DNA from: Orlajensenia stereocauli
GTDB lineage: Bacteria; Actinomycetota; Actinomycetes; Actinomycetales; Microbacteriaceae
Assembly: GCF_039548895.1 (NCBI RefSeq)
Contig: NZ_JBCLVG010000002.1
Length of the DNA stretch: 64,000 nt
Direction: 5' to 3' (one strand)
Shown: one piece after another, positions 34,253-43,327 of the stretch
Layout of the letters: the number at the start of each line of letters is the position of its first letter
Position numbering within the stretch: position 1 is the stretch's first letter
Made by a program: the position numbers and the translations under genes
The notes under the pieces: generated by a model
The model's database searches: none
What the model was told of the DNA's origin: nothing
The model's input: only the letters and a program-made list of their open reading frames with translations

Positions 34253-35109
34253 TTCTCACCCTTCTCGAGGAACGACTGCAGGTGGCGGCCGAGTGTCGTC
34301 GTGGTCAGGGCGAGCAGCACGATCACGAGGCCCGGGATCACGGTCAGCCATCCGGCGACGGTGATGTATCCCCGTCCTGCGTCGAGCAGGGCGCCCCACT
34401 CTGGTGCCGGTGGCGCGATGCCCAGGCCGAGGAACGACAGGCTCGACGCCCAGACGATCGACTGGCCGATCGAGAGCGCGAACACGGCCACGAGGGGACG
34501 CAACGAGTTCGGCAGGATGTGCTGACGCAGGATGCGGCCGCGCGAGTGGCCGAGCGCCACGGCGGCCTCGACGTAGGGAGCGCCCCGGGCACTGAGGATC
34601 TGCCCCCGCACCATGCGGGCGTAGCCCGGCGCGGTTCCGATGCCCACTGCGAGGATGAGGGTGAGGATCGACGGGCCGAGCACGGCGATCAGCAGCAGGG
34701 AGAGCAGGAGCGCCGGGAAGGCGAAGGCCACCTCGAGCAGCCAGCCCACCGCGGCCGCCGTCGGCCTGTTGCCGAGGGCTGCAAGCGACCCGAGGATGAC
34801 GGCGACGGTGAGGCTGACGGCCGCGGCGCCGATGCCGACCCCCAGCGAAGCAGCCGTTCCGAAGATCACCCGCGAGTACAGGTCGCGACCGGACTCGTCG
34901 GTGCCGAACCAGTGGGCGGCGGACGGCGGCGCCAGCGTGTTCGCCAGGTCCATCTCGAACGGCCCCTGCGTCGCCAGGAGCGTCGGCCAGAGCGCCGCGA
35001 GAGCGAACACGGCTGTCGCCGCGATGGCGGCGAACAGGTCCCACGGCAACTGCAGCAGACGGGCGGATGCCGTCGGCCGGGTTGCATCCAGTGCGAGAGT
35101 CGCGGTCAT
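34249..35109 (-). CDS. ABC transporter permease (DppC-like)
   Basis: A 286-residue permease with six helices and the binding-protein-dependent transport EAA loop (EAAVALGHSRGRILRQHILPN). The GTDESGRDLYSRVIFGTAASLGVGIGAA segment is characteristic of DppC/OppC partners. It is flanked by the DppB-like permease (overlap 4 bp) and the double ATPase. Confidence 0.92.
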   Translation of the reverse strand: MTATLALDATRPTASARLLQLPWDLFAAIAATAVFALAALWPTLLATQGPFEMDLANTLAPPSAAHWFGTDESGRDLYSRVIFGTAASLGVGIGAAAVSLTVAVILGSLAALGNRPTAAAVGWLLEVAFAFPALLLSLLLIAVLGPSILTLILAVGIGTAPGYARMVRGQILSARGAPYVEAAVALGHSRGRILRQHILPNSLRPLVAVFALSIGQSIVWASSLSFLGLGIAPPAPEWGALLDAGRGYITVAGWLTVIPGLVIVLLALTTTTLGRHLQSFLEKGEK

Positions 35110-36125
35110 GCCGTCCTCCTGAGACGCGGGTCGATGATGGCGTAGGCGATGTCGACGAGCAGGTTCGCCAGCACGTAGAAGGCGGCGATGAGCATCACGA
35201 TGCCGATCACGACGGGCATGTCCTGGCTGCTCACGGCGGTGACGAGGACCTGACCGATGCCCGGCCTCGCGAACACCGCCTCGACCACCACGGCGCCCGA
35301 GATGGTCGCCCCGAGCGCCCAGCCCGACAGCGTGACCGCGGGCAGGACGGCGTGGCGGAGCACGTGACGCAGCCTGATGCCGACGTCGCCCATTCCCCGC
35401 ATCCGCGCCGTCAGCACGAAGGGCGAGTCCAGGGCGCGCTCGAACTCGGTCCTCGTCGCCTGCCCGAGGAACCCTGCCAGCGGGATCGCGAGGGTCAGGG
35501 CCGGCAGCACCAGTCCGACCGGGCCGGTTCCTCCGATCACGGGGAACCAGCCCAGCGAAAGTGCGAAGACCAGCAGCAGGATGATCCCGAGCCAGTAGTG
35601 AGGGAGGCCCGCTGCCACGGTGTCGAAGAACCCTCCGATGGCGCGGGATGCCGGTCCCTTGCCCGCTGTGATGGTCACCCAGACCACCATGATGATCCAG
35701 GCGAAGACGAGGGCGGTGAGGGTGAGCACGATGGTCGCACCCAGCTGGTCGGCGATGATCGCGATGACCGGACGATGCTGCTGGTACGAGTTCCCGAGGT
35801 CGCCGACCACGAGCCCGCGCAGGTACCCGAAGTACTGGACGATCAGAGGATCGTGCAGGTGGTACTCCGCATTGATCGGCGCGAGCTCCTCCGGCGTGCG
35901 CGCGACGGCCTGGCCGGCGCGGATGTTGAGGATCACCGTGGCCCTGTCGCCCGGGAGCGACGCCTGGGCGAAGAAGGCGGCGGTGGCGGCGCCGAACAGG
36001 ACGAGCGCGGCGCCCACCACCTTGCCGATCACGAGTCGCGGCGCGCCCCGCCCCCGGCGCGGCGCGCCGGAGCCGAGGAGGACGCCTGTCGCGGCATCCG
36101 TCTCACTGAACGAAGTACGCGTCAT
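35106..36125 (-). CDS. ABC transporter permease (DppB-like)
   Basis: A 339-residue permease with six helices. After a variable, Gly/Arg-rich N-terminus comes the DppB/OppB pattern: LPGDRATVIL, LIVQYFGYLRGLVVGDLGNSYQQHRPV, and the EAA loop LTARMRGMGDVGIRLRHVLRHAVLP. ATG 36125 lies inside the 3' end of the binding-protein gene (23-bp overlap), with a GGGAGG about 13 nt upstream. Confidence 0.9.
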   Translation of the reverse strand: MTRTSFSETDAATGVLLGSGAPRRGRGAPRLVIGKVVGAALVLFGAATAAFFAQASLPGDRATVILNIRAGQAVARTPEELAPINAEYHLHDPLIVQYFGYLRGLVVGDLGNSYQQHRPVIAIIADQLGATIVLTLTALVFAWIIMVVWVTITAGKGPASRAIGGFFDTVAAGLPHYWLGIILLLVFALSLGWFPVIGGTGPVGLVLPALTLAIPLAGFLGQATRTEFERALDSPFVLTARMRGMGDVGIRLRHVLRHAVLPAVTLSGWALGATISGAVVVEAVFARPGIGQVLVTAVSSQDMPVVIGIVMLIAAFYVLANLLVDIAYAIIDPRLRRTA

Positions 36126-37749
36126 AGAACGTCGGTCCTCCCTGTGCGTGCTCCTGCCAGACGCCCTTGAGCTTCGGTGAGACCGCGAGCGTCGAGAGCC
36201 TGTCGTAGATGCCGATGGCGAGGGCGTGCTCGGCGATGTACTCCTGCGCCTGCTCGTACAGCGCGTTCTGCTTGTCGACGTCGGGCTCGGAGTTCGCCTG
36301 CAGGATGAGTGCCTGAAGCTCGGGGTAGTCGGTGAAAGAGGCGTTCCAGTTGTTCGGGTTTCCGCCCGATCCGGCACCCCAGTTGATCTGCAGGATGCCG
36401 CTGGTGACGGCCGTCCAGTAGCCCGGGTAGATGTCGCGTTCGTCGGGCTTGCTGTAGGCGCCGGAGAACGCCTCGGCCTGCGGAACGGGGATCAGGTCGA
36501 CCTTGAAGCCCGACTTCTTCGCCTGCTCCTGCACGCCCTGCAGGATCGAGACGCCATCGGCCGTGATGATCGAACCGGTGAAGTAGGGCAGGGTCACCTC
36601 GAGGGTCTCGCCACCCTTGGTGCGGTAGCCGTCGGAGTCGGTCTCGGTCCATCCGGCCGCGTCGAGCAGGTCGGCTGCCTTGTCGAGGTCCTGGGTGTAC
36701 CAGTCGGCCGCCTTCTGGCTGTAGCCGGGGGTGGTCTGGCTGACCCCGCCGTTGCCCTCGTAGGGGATCACGCCGCGGCCGATCGACTCGACGATCTCCT
36801 TGCGGTCGACGGCGTACGCGAAGGCCTGGCGCACCGACTCGTCGGTGAACGGACCCTGCGCCGTGTTGAAGGTGAGCACCTGCGGACGCCCCGGCGTCAC
36901 GTACTTCTCGAGCGTGAACCCCGCGTCTCCCGTCGGCTTCCACTGCACGGCCGGAACGTCGTAGACGGCGTCGAGCTCGCCGCTCTTCAGCGCGGCCACG
37001 CGCGTGGTGGCGTCGGCGATGAACTTCCACTCGACCTCGTCGACCAGCGCCGGACCCGTGTGCTCTGCGTTGGCCGGCGGCGAGGTGTAGCCGTCGTTGC
37101 GCTTCAGCACGATCTCCTGCCCGCGATCCCAGTGGTCGACGATGAAGGCGCCGGTGCCGATCGGGGCCGCGCAGTTCTCCTCCTGGGTCCGCTCGGTCAG
37201 TGCCTTCTGCGACTGGATGCCGAAGTAGCCCTGCGTCAGGTTGTCGGCTAGACGCGGGTAGGGCTTGGCCAGGTCGATCTGAACGGTGAGGTCGTCGACG
37301 GCTTCGGCGCCCTCGTAGTATCCGCCGAGCCAGGCCAGCGCCGTGCTGTTGCCGCCGCCGTTCACCCAGTAGTCGAAGTTGTAGGCCACGACCTCTGCGG
37401 TCAGGTCGCTGCCGTCGGTGAACTTCACGTCGGGCTTGAGGGTGAACGTCCAGTGCAGGCCGTCGTCTGAGACGGCCCACTTCTCGGCCAGCCACGGCAC
37501 CACCTGGTTGTCCTCGTCGAGCGAGACGAGGCTGTCGAGCACGTTGTAGCTGAGGTATGCCTGCTCGATCCATCCGCCGAAGACGCATGCGGGCTCCTGC
37601 TGGTGGCCGTAGACGATCGTGCCGCCCTCGAGGGGTGCGGCGTCTGCCGCCGGCGTCGTCGCCGTGTTCGCCGCGCAGCCGGAGAGGGCGATCGCGGCCG
37701 TGACGGCGAGCGCCACGACGGGCGCGAGGATGATGCGTTTCTTGGTCAT
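36103..37749 (-). CDS. ABC transporter solute-binding lipoprotein (SBP_bac_5)
   Basis: A 548-residue secreted binding protein for the peptide-type importer. The signal peptide ends in a lipobox IALSGC (Cys25). Family segments include WTFTLKPDVKFTDGSDLTAEVVAYN, GTGAFIVDHW and RQAFAYAVDRKEIVES. It is the first gene of the seven-gene minus-strand operon, so its ligand should be the substrate of the downstream monooxygenases. Peptide-type SBPs of this group bind many ligands. Confidence 0.93.
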   Translation of the reverse strand: MTKKRIILAPVVALAVTAAIALSGCAANTATTPAADAAPLEGGTIVYGHQQEPACVFGGWIEQAYLSYNVLDSLVSLDEDNQVVPWLAEKWAVSDDGLHWTFTLKPDVKFTDGSDLTAEVVAYNFDYWVNGGGNSTALAWLGGYYEGAEAVDDLTVQIDLAKPYPRLADNLTQGYFGIQSQKALTERTQEENCAAPIGTGAFIVDHWDRGQEIVLKRNDGYTSPPANAEHTGPALVDEVEWKFIADATTRVAALKSGELDAVYDVPAVQWKPTGDAGFTLEKYVTPGRPQVLTFNTAQGPFTDESVRQAFAYAVDRKEIVESIGRGVIPYEGNGGVSQTTPGYSQKAADWYTQDLDKAADLLDAAGWTETDSDGYRTKGGETLEVTLPYFTGSIITADGVSILQGVQEQAKKSGFKVDLIPVPQAEAFSGAYSKPDERDIYPGYWTAVTSGILQINWGAGSGGNPNNWNASFTDYPELQALILQANSEPDVDKQNALYEQAQEYIAEHALAIGIYDRLSTLAVSPKLKGVWQEHAQGGPTFYDAYFVQ

Positions 37750-37954
37750 GAGGTGTGTGCTCCAGGGGAAGGGCCGGTCAGGGAGGTCGATGCCGGTCGA
37801 AGTGCCGCAAGGCTATGGAGCATGTCCGCTGATCGGGAGTGGATTGTGACGGGCGGCGTAAGAGTGCTTCACATGGGGAAAACTTCACCGTGCGGTCACC
37901 CGATGCGCTATGGGGTGCGTCCTCGGCCAACGATCACGGCGAACTGCGACGCCC

Positions 37955-37960
37955 TAGGCT
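37955..37960 (+). promoter_or_regulatory. -10 box of leaderless HAD gene promoter
   Basis: TAGGCT lies 6 nt before ATG 37967. The rest of the 217-bp divergent gap carries the promoter of the ABC/monooxygenase operon, including CTTCAC at 37867 and again at 37883. Confidence 0.5.
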
Positions 37961-37966
37961 GGTGCC

Positions 37967-38764
37967 ATGCACCGTCGTGACGAGATCGAATGCTGGCTGA
38001 CAGACATGGACGGCGTGCTCGTCCATGAGAACGAGCCCCTGCCCGGAGCCGCCGCTCTGCTGCAGCAGTGGCGCGATCAGGATGCCCCCTACCTGGTGCT
38101 CACGAACAACTCGATCTTCACGCCCCGCGACCTGAGCGCCAGGCTCCGCGCCTCGGGCCTGATCGTTCCCGAGGAGCGCATCTGGACCAGCGCGCTGGCG
38201 ACGGCCGACTTCTGCGCCTCGCAGATCCCGGGCGGATCGGCCTTCGTGATCGGCGAGGCCGGCATCACCACGGCACTGCACGAGGCCGGCTTCATCATGA
38301 CCGAGACCGACCCCGACTACGTGGTGGTGGGCGAGACCCGCAACTACTCCTTCGAGGCCATCACGAAGGCCATCCGGCTCATCGCCGGCGGTTCCCGGTT
38401 CATCGTGACGAATCCGGATGCCACGGGCCCGAGTGCCGACGGCCCCCTGCCCGCCACCGGAGCCATCGCGGCGCTCATCACCAAGGCGACCGGCAAGGAC
38501 CCCTACGTCGTCGGCAAGCCGAACCCGATGATGTTCCGATCGGCCATGAACCGCATCGGCGCGCACTCCGAGAACACCGCCATGATCGGCGACCGCATGG
38601 ACACCGACATCGTCGCCGGCATCGAGGCCGGCCTGCACACCATCCTCGTGATGACGGGCATCAGCGACGAGGCCGAGATCAACCGCTACCCGTTCCGCCC
38701 CGACGAGATCCTGAGCGGCGTGCACGAGCTGGTCGCGAAGGAGCCGTTCGAGTCGGAGGTGTGA
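37967..38764 (+). CDS. HAD-IIA family phosphatase (NagD-like)
   Basis: A 265-residue haloacid-dehalogenase-fold phosphatase. Motif I is LTDMDGVLVH near residues 11-20, motif II LTNNS, motif III lysine in VVGKPNPMMF, and motif IV IGDRMDTDI. The C2B cap between motifs II and III fits the NagD/ pyridoxal-phosphatase-like group. It likely dephosphorylates a sugar or nucleotide monophosphate. The transcript is leaderless. The stop directly precedes REP-A copy 2. Confidence 0.9.
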   Translation: MHRRDEIECWLTDMDGVLVHENEPLPGAAALLQQWRDQDAPYLVLTNNSIFTPRDLSARLRASGLIVPEERIWTSALATADFCASQIPGGSAFVIGEAGITTALHEAGFIMTETDPDYVVVGETRNYSFEAITKAIRLIAGGSRFIVTNPDATGPSADGPLPATGAIAALITKATGKDPYVVGKPNPMMFRSAMNRIGAHSENTAMIGDRMDTDIVAGIEAGLHTILVMTGISDEAEINRYPFRPDEILSGVHELVAKEPFESEV

Positions 38765-38886
38765 CTCGCTCGCTGAGGACCCGACGACGTCGGCCTCCGA
38801 AGCGCGTAGAACGTGCCGGCACCGGAAGCGCTTCGGGCGGTCGCTTCGGGCGGCCCTCAGCGAGCGGCTTGTCGCTCAGCGAGCGG
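38765..38886. repeat. REP-A intergenic repeat, copy 2 (convergent)
   Basis: It begins CTCGCTCGCTGAGGACCCGA at 38763, has GAAGCGC and GAAGCGCTTCGGGCGG in the middle, and ends with CTCAGCGAGCGG twice near 38867 and 38877. It lies between the convergent HAD and LLM genes. The LLM stop (CGC TGA) is inside the last unit. Confidence 0.7.
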
Positions 38887-39679
38887 CGGCCGCGGCCAGC
38901 GCGTCGATGATGCGTCTGTACGCCGGAGTCGAGCCGTCGGCCGTGATGGCCCGGAAGACGAGTTCGTCGACGCCGGCCCTGTAGTCGTCCAGCCGCCCTC
39001 GCAGCGCCTCCGGCGTCGTCCCCGCGATGGTCGTGTCGACCGCACCGACACCGAGGCGCTCGAAGTTGGCGGCGTAGCTCGGGTACGAGGCGTAGCGAGC
39101 CGTCTCCTCGGCGAGGGCGGACGCGGCGTCGGTGTCGACGATGCCGCGCGCGTAGAGAACGGCCCGAGGACGTGGCACGGCGGCATCCGTCGCCGTCTGA
39201 CGCAGTACAGCGGCGGTCTCGGAAGCGACCTCCGGCGGCAGCCAGCTGAGCAGCGCGCCCGAAGCGCGCGTCGCCGCCAGCTCGCGCATCCTCGGGCCCA
39301 GCGCCCCGAGCAGCACGGGCGCCTCGACGCTGCGCTGGAGCTCGTCGAGCTGGGGTGTCACGATAGCCAGCGGACGTCGTGCTGCCCCGGACCCGACGCC
39401 CAGCACGAGGCGGTCCTGCGGCAGCGCGAGGTCGCGCACCCTCTCCGCGATGACGGATGCCGGCCACCTGTCGAACGGGATCACCCCGGTCGCCAGCACC
39501 AGCCGATCGGTGACCTCCGCCGCGGCGGCGAGCCCGGCGAGAGCTTCACCATCGGGGGTGTCGTTCAGCCAGAGTGCGTGCAGGCCGGCGGCTTCTGCCG
39601 CCACGGCGAGCTCCCGGATGGCGGCGCGATCGAGGGCGCCGGCGAGGCCGAGCGAGACGAGGGCTGGTGCGGTGCTCAT
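38876..39679 (-). CDS. LLM-class oxidoreductase, probably F420-dependent
   Basis: A 267-residue luciferase-like monooxygenase-fold protein, shorter than the FMN enzymes above and of the compact F420-type. ELAVAAEAAGLHALWLNDTPDGEALAGLAAAAE opens the barrel, LVLGVGSGAARRP marks the cofactor-binding loop, and APVLLGALGPRMRELAAT follows. The cofactor is inferred from type. It is the last gene of the minus-strand pyrE-rbsK run, 22 bp after the nucleoside hydrolase. Its stop is donated by the REP-A repeat. Confidence 0.78.
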   Translation of the reverse strand: MSTAPALVSLGLAGALDRAAIRELAVAAEAAGLHALWLNDTPDGEALAGLAAAAEVTDRLVLATGVIPFDRWPASVIAERVRDLALPQDRLVLGVGSGAARRPLAIVTPQLDELQRSVEAPVLLGALGPRMRELAATRASGALLSWLPPEVASETAAVLRQTATDAAVPRPRAVLYARGIVDTDAASALAEETARYASYPSYAANFERLGVGAVDTTIAGTTPEALRGRLDDYRAGVDELVFRAITADGSTPAYRRIIDALAAAAAR

Positions 39680-39701
39680 CGCTCCAGCGTACGCAGGAGG
39701 A

Positions 39702-40640
39702 TCAGGCCAGGCGCGCTATCGCCGCCTCGAGCGCGTCCCAGAAACGCGGCACGTCGAGGCTCACTGCGACGTGGGCATTGGCGGCCCGACCGAGCATGCC
39801 GTCGAGGTCGACCAGCGTCGCACCGGCCGTGTGCACGCCATCGACCTCGACGTCGAGTCTGGTGAACACCGTGCCGACGGCATCCGGAGCAGCCAGCACC
39901 GCCACGGCCACTGGGTCGTGCAGCGGCCCGTCGGGCAACCCGAACACGGCGTCGTTGGTGGCGCAGAAGAACTCGAGCAGCTCGGCGCCGAACGCAGCGG
40001 TGCGGTTGCCGATGGCGGCGATGCGCTCACGCACCTCGGGAGTGACGAGGGCGTCGTGGGTGACGTTCAGCCCGACCATGGTGAAGCGCACGCCGCTGTC
40101 GAGCACGATGGCGAGCGCCTCAGGGTCGACCCAGGCGTTGAACTCCGCCGCTGGAGTCACATTGCCGCGCCCCGTCGATCCGCCCATCCAGACGATCTCG
40201 CGGATGCCAGCGGTCAACTCGGGGCGATCTCGCAGCAGGGTGGCGACGTTGGTGATCGGCCCCGTCGCGATGATGGCGACGGGTTCGGCGGATGTCGTGA
40301 TGACATCGGCCATGAGTCCGACGGCCGAGCGCGGGTCGAGCTGCACGACGGGCTCGGGCAGGAGGGGACCACCGAGACCGTTCTCGCCGTGGATCCACTC
40401 GGCCGTGGCGAGCTCGCGCACGAGGGGACGGTCTGCGCCGGCAGCCACCGGGACGTCGGTCACCCCGGCTACCCCGAGGGCGATGCGAGCGTTGCGCTCG
40501 GTGTGCACCAGGGTGCCGTTGCCGCCGACAGCGGTCACGGCACGCAGCTCGAGGAGCGGGCTGCCCGCCGCCAGCCAGAGCGCGAAGACGTCGTCATGAC
40601 CCGGATCGCAGTCGATGATCACCGGGATGCGATCGGTCAC
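39702..40640 (-). CDS. Inosine/uridine-preferring nucleoside hydrolase
   Basis: A 312-residue nucleoside N-ribohydrolase that frees ribose and base. The calcium-binding motif IDCDPGHDD is at about residues 8-16, plus IIATGPITNVATLL, IVWMGGSTG, and the catalytic EFNAWVDPEA. GTG 40640 overlaps the ribokinase stop (GTGA), so ribose released by this enzyme is trapped by the next. The context supports ribonucleoside salvage. Confidence 0.93.
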   Translation of the reverse strand: MTDRIPVIIDCDPGHDDVFALWLAAGSPLLELRAVTAVGGNGTLVHTERNARIALGVAGVTDVPVAAGADRPLVRELATAEWIHGENGLGGPLLPEPVVQLDPRSAVGLMADVITTSAEPVAIIATGPITNVATLLRDRPELTAGIREIVWMGGSTGRGNVTPAAEFNAWVDPEALAIVLDSGVRFTMVGLNVTHDALVTPEVRERIAAIGNRTAAFGAELLEFFCATNDAVFGLPDGPLHDPVAVAVLAAPDAVGTVFTRLDVEVDGVHTAGATLVDLDGMLGRAANAHVAVSLDVPRFWDALEAAIARLA

Positions 40641-41605
40641 GCGATGCCCGATCGGGCCGCGAAGGCCAGGAGGTCCGCCCGCGGGGCATAGGAGCCCACG
40701 GTTCCTCGGGAGGTGACCGACAACGCACCGGCGGCGACGGCCACGGCGACGGCCTCGCTCAGCTGGCGGCCCTCGGAGAGGAAGGAGGCCAGCGTGCCCG
40801 TGAAGCAGTCGCCGGCCCCGGTGCTGTCGACGGCCGTGACCCGGGGCGACTGGCACTGCGAGCTGCGAGCCGTATCGGGACTGTCGACGCTCGCTGACTC
40901 CGATCCGGCCGCCGAGACGGCGCCCTCAGCGCCGAGCGTGATGACGATGGATCTGCACCGTCGCCCGGCCACGGACTCGGCGACAGTGCGCCAGGCGTCG
41001 AGTCCGCTGGTCTCGCCGGTGCCGATGCCGAGCGCGACGGCCTCGTGCTGGTTCACGACCAACGGGTCGCAGACGGCGAGGGCCGCCGCCGACACCGGAA
41101 CAGGCGGGGCGAGGTTGAGCACGAAGCGGGTACCGACCTCCGCGCTCAGGGAGGCCAACCGCTCGACGGCCTCGACCGGCAGTTCTCCTTGGGTGAGCGC
41201 GACATCGGCTGCGGCGACGTCCCAGCGGTGCGCCTCGACGGCGGCCGCCGTGACATGGGCGTTCGCTCCGGCCGAGACTATGACGGTGTTCTCGCCCGAG
41301 GCCGCCACGGTGATCTGAGCGACGCCCGTCGCGGCATCCGGAACCTGGTCGATCGCGTCGAGCGCGACACCGAACCCGCGCACGGTCTCGAGCGCGAAGG
41401 TGGCCGCGGCGTCGGTTCCCACTCGGGCGACGAGGTCGACGGATGCCCCGGCCAGGTGCGCGGCGATGGCCTGATTCGTGCCCTTACCGCCGAGCGCGAC
41501 GGCATAACCGGTGCTGGGGACCGTTTCACCAGGCGCCGGGAAGTCCGCGACGTAGCTCGTCGAGTCGACGTTGAGGGACCCGAGGACGAGCACGCGGCCG
41601 GTCAT
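40637..41605 (-). CDS. rbsK: Ribokinase
   Basis: Phosphorylates ribose at O5. The 322-residue PfkB-fold protein has GSLNVDSTSYVADFPAPGET at the N-terminus, GGKGTNQAIAAHLAG near 39, and the catalytic TAVDSTGAGDCFTG near 250. A 20-residue Ser-rich insertion (SESASVDSPDTARSSQCQSP) sits just before the active-site loop and makes it longer than usual. It is coupled to the nucleoside hydrolase. Only 3 bp separate it from the upstream septum-formation-like gene. Confidence 0.9.
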   Translation of the reverse strand: MTGRVLVLGSLNVDSTSYVADFPAPGETVPSTGYAVALGGKGTNQAIAAHLAGASVDLVARVGTDAAATFALETVRGFGVALDAIDQVPDAATGVAQITVAASGENTVIVSAGANAHVTAAAVEAHRWDVAAADVALTQGELPVEAVERLASLSAEVGTRFVLNLAPPVPVSAAALAVCDPLVVNQHEAVALGIGTGETSGLDAWRTVAESVAGRRCRSIVITLGAEGAVSAAGSESASVDSPDTARSSQCQSPRVTAVDSTGAGDCFTGTLASFLSEGRQLSEAVAVAVAAGALSVTSRGTVGSYAPRADLLAFAARSGIA

Positions 41606-41608
41606 GGC

Positions 41609-43327
41609 TCAGGCCGCCGGACCGGGGCCGGCCACGCTGGCCGTGATGGGCTCGCCGCCCGAGCGCGAGACGAAGCAGTAGTAGAAGCGCTGGCCGCTGG
41701 TCCACTGCTCCTCGGTCACGGGGAAGCTTCCCTGCAACTGCAGGTCGGGGAACGCCCCGGCGGCGGCGAGGTCGATGACGCCCGGCGCACTGCAGAGCAG
41801 GTTGATCTGCGAGGCGATGGCCTCCTCACCGGGGAACGCCGTCGTGGCGTCACCGCCGAAGGTGCCCCGGTAGACGAGCTGGGCCGCGTGCGGGGCCGCG
41901 CAGTCGACGACGGTGAACGTCTCGGCCCAGGGTCCTGCGTAGGGGTCGATGCACTCGGTGCCGCCCAGTTGATCCCACGGATGCTCGCCGGCAGCGGCCG
42001 GGCCTGTGACCGGAGGTGCGACAGTCGGCGTCGGGGTGGGTGTCGGGGTGGGTGTCGCGGACGCCGTGGGGGTCGGTGCCGGCGCTCCCGCGAACATCTT
42101 GGGCAGGAGGGTGCCGAGGAAGAACAGGCCGACGAGCACGACGAGGAGCACGAGGCCACCGGCGATCCAGAGCCGGCGGCGGTCGACTGAAGGCGTGTCG
42201 GTGGGCGGAGTCGGCGTGCCACCGTCGGATCCTCCGGCGTCCGGTGTCGCCGTGCCGTCGGTGCCGTCGACCGCGGCGGCGGAGGCCGGTGGCAGCGACA
42301 GGCCGCTCAGGGCCGGGCTCGCGTCGAGGGTGTCGATGAACGAGGACTGCTGCCCGGCCGCGGAGGTCGCCAGCAGCGCGGTCGCGGCGGTGTCGGCGTC
42401 GGCGTAGTCCGCATGGGGCTCCACGTCAGGCTCTGCCTCGGGGTCGGGTAGCCGCTCGGCCTCGAGCGCTGCCTCCTCCTCCTCCTCTGGCTCGAGCACG
42501 GGTTCCGGGTCGGGCTCTGTCGGCGACACCGGGGTGGGGAAGCGCAGCGGCTCGGCGGGCGGAGCTCCGAAGACCGGCGCGGCAAACGGAGCCATGACGA
42601 CTGGAGGAACCACGTCATCGAGAGGATCCGCATCGGCGTCGGGCTGCCGCTCGGGCCCGATCGCATACTTCGCCGGATCCTCCCCGGCGCGTAGTCCCCA
42701 GTGGAAGCCGGCTTCGGGTTCGGCGTCGTCCGTCAGATCGTCGGCCGGTGACTCCACCCCGGTGGTCGGCCCGGCCTGCTCGGACTCCGACGGCGGCTCC
42801 TCGGAGGAAGCGCCGGGCGCGGGCGACGCGGGCTCGTCGTCGAAGTCGGAGAACAGATGCCAGACCGCCGACGATGTGGCCGCCTCGGTCCTGACGGCCC
42901 CAGGTTCGCGTTGCTCCTCGGCCACAGGTTCGTTCTGCGCCCCGGCCTCCGGCTCCGCCGAGACGTCCGTCGCAAGATCCTCGGCAACGGCGGGCGCGAC
43001 TGGTGCGTCAGAAGCATCCGAATAATCAGGATCCGGCACGCTCTCGACCGACTGCCGCTCAGGAGGAGTCGTCGCTTCGGAAGGCGCAGAGGCGGCCGGT
43101 GAGCCGGACCAGACCGGGATGACCGGCTCGTCGTCGGCTGCATCCGGGGTCGGGTCCTCGACGGCCTCGTCGGCCACGTCGACCTCGTCGGCCACCGCAG
43201 CCGGTGCCTCTGCATCGCGACGGGCGCGTCGACCGCCCGAGAGCTGCGCGAGCAGCCAGTCGGCACCGCCGATCTCCGGATCGTGCTCGGAGTCGGTTCC
43301 GTCGCGTTCGTCGGGACCCTCAGGCAT
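41609..43327 (-). CDS. Large acidic single-pass membrane protein with septum-formation-like domain
   Basis: A 572-residue protein. The cytosolic 380 residues are acidic, Pro/Glu/Ala-rich and probably disordered. One transmembrane helix (LWIAGGLVLLVVLVGLFFLG, about 386-408) leads into a Pro-Thr linker. The outer C-terminal domain has TECIDPY, VVDCAAPHAAQLVYRG, NLLCSAP and YYCFVSR cysteine motifs, as in the Septum_form (DUF4190-associated) family. It overlaps pyrE by 8 bp. It may scaffold cell-envelope or division proteins; no function is proven. Confidence 0.75.
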   Translation of the reverse strand: MPEGPDERDGTDSEHDPEIGGADWLLAQLSGGRRARRDAEAPAAVADEVDVADEAVEDPTPDAADDEPVIPVWSGSPAASAPSEATTPPERQSVESVPDPDYSDASDAPVAPAVAEDLATDVSAEPEAGAQNEPVAEEQREPGAVRTEAATSSAVWHLFSDFDDEPASPAPGASSEEPPSESEQAGPTTGVESPADDLTDDAEPEAGFHWGLRAGEDPAKYAIGPERQPDADADPLDDVVPPVVMAPFAAPVFGAPPAEPLRFPTPVSPTEPDPEPVLEPEEEEEAALEAERLPDPEAEPDVEPHADYADADTAATALLATSAAGQQSSFIDTLDASPALSGLSLPPASAAAVDGTDGTATPDAGGSDGGTPTPPTDTPSVDRRRLWIAGGLVLLVVLVGLFFLGTLLPKMFAGAPAPTPTASATPTPTPTPTPTVAPPVTGPAAAGEHPWDQLGGTECIDPYAGPWAETFTVVDCAAPHAAQLVYRGTFGGDATTAFPGEEAIASQINLLCSAPGVIDLAAAGAFPDLQLQGSFPVTEEQWTSGQRFYYCFVSRSGGEPITASVAGPGPAA

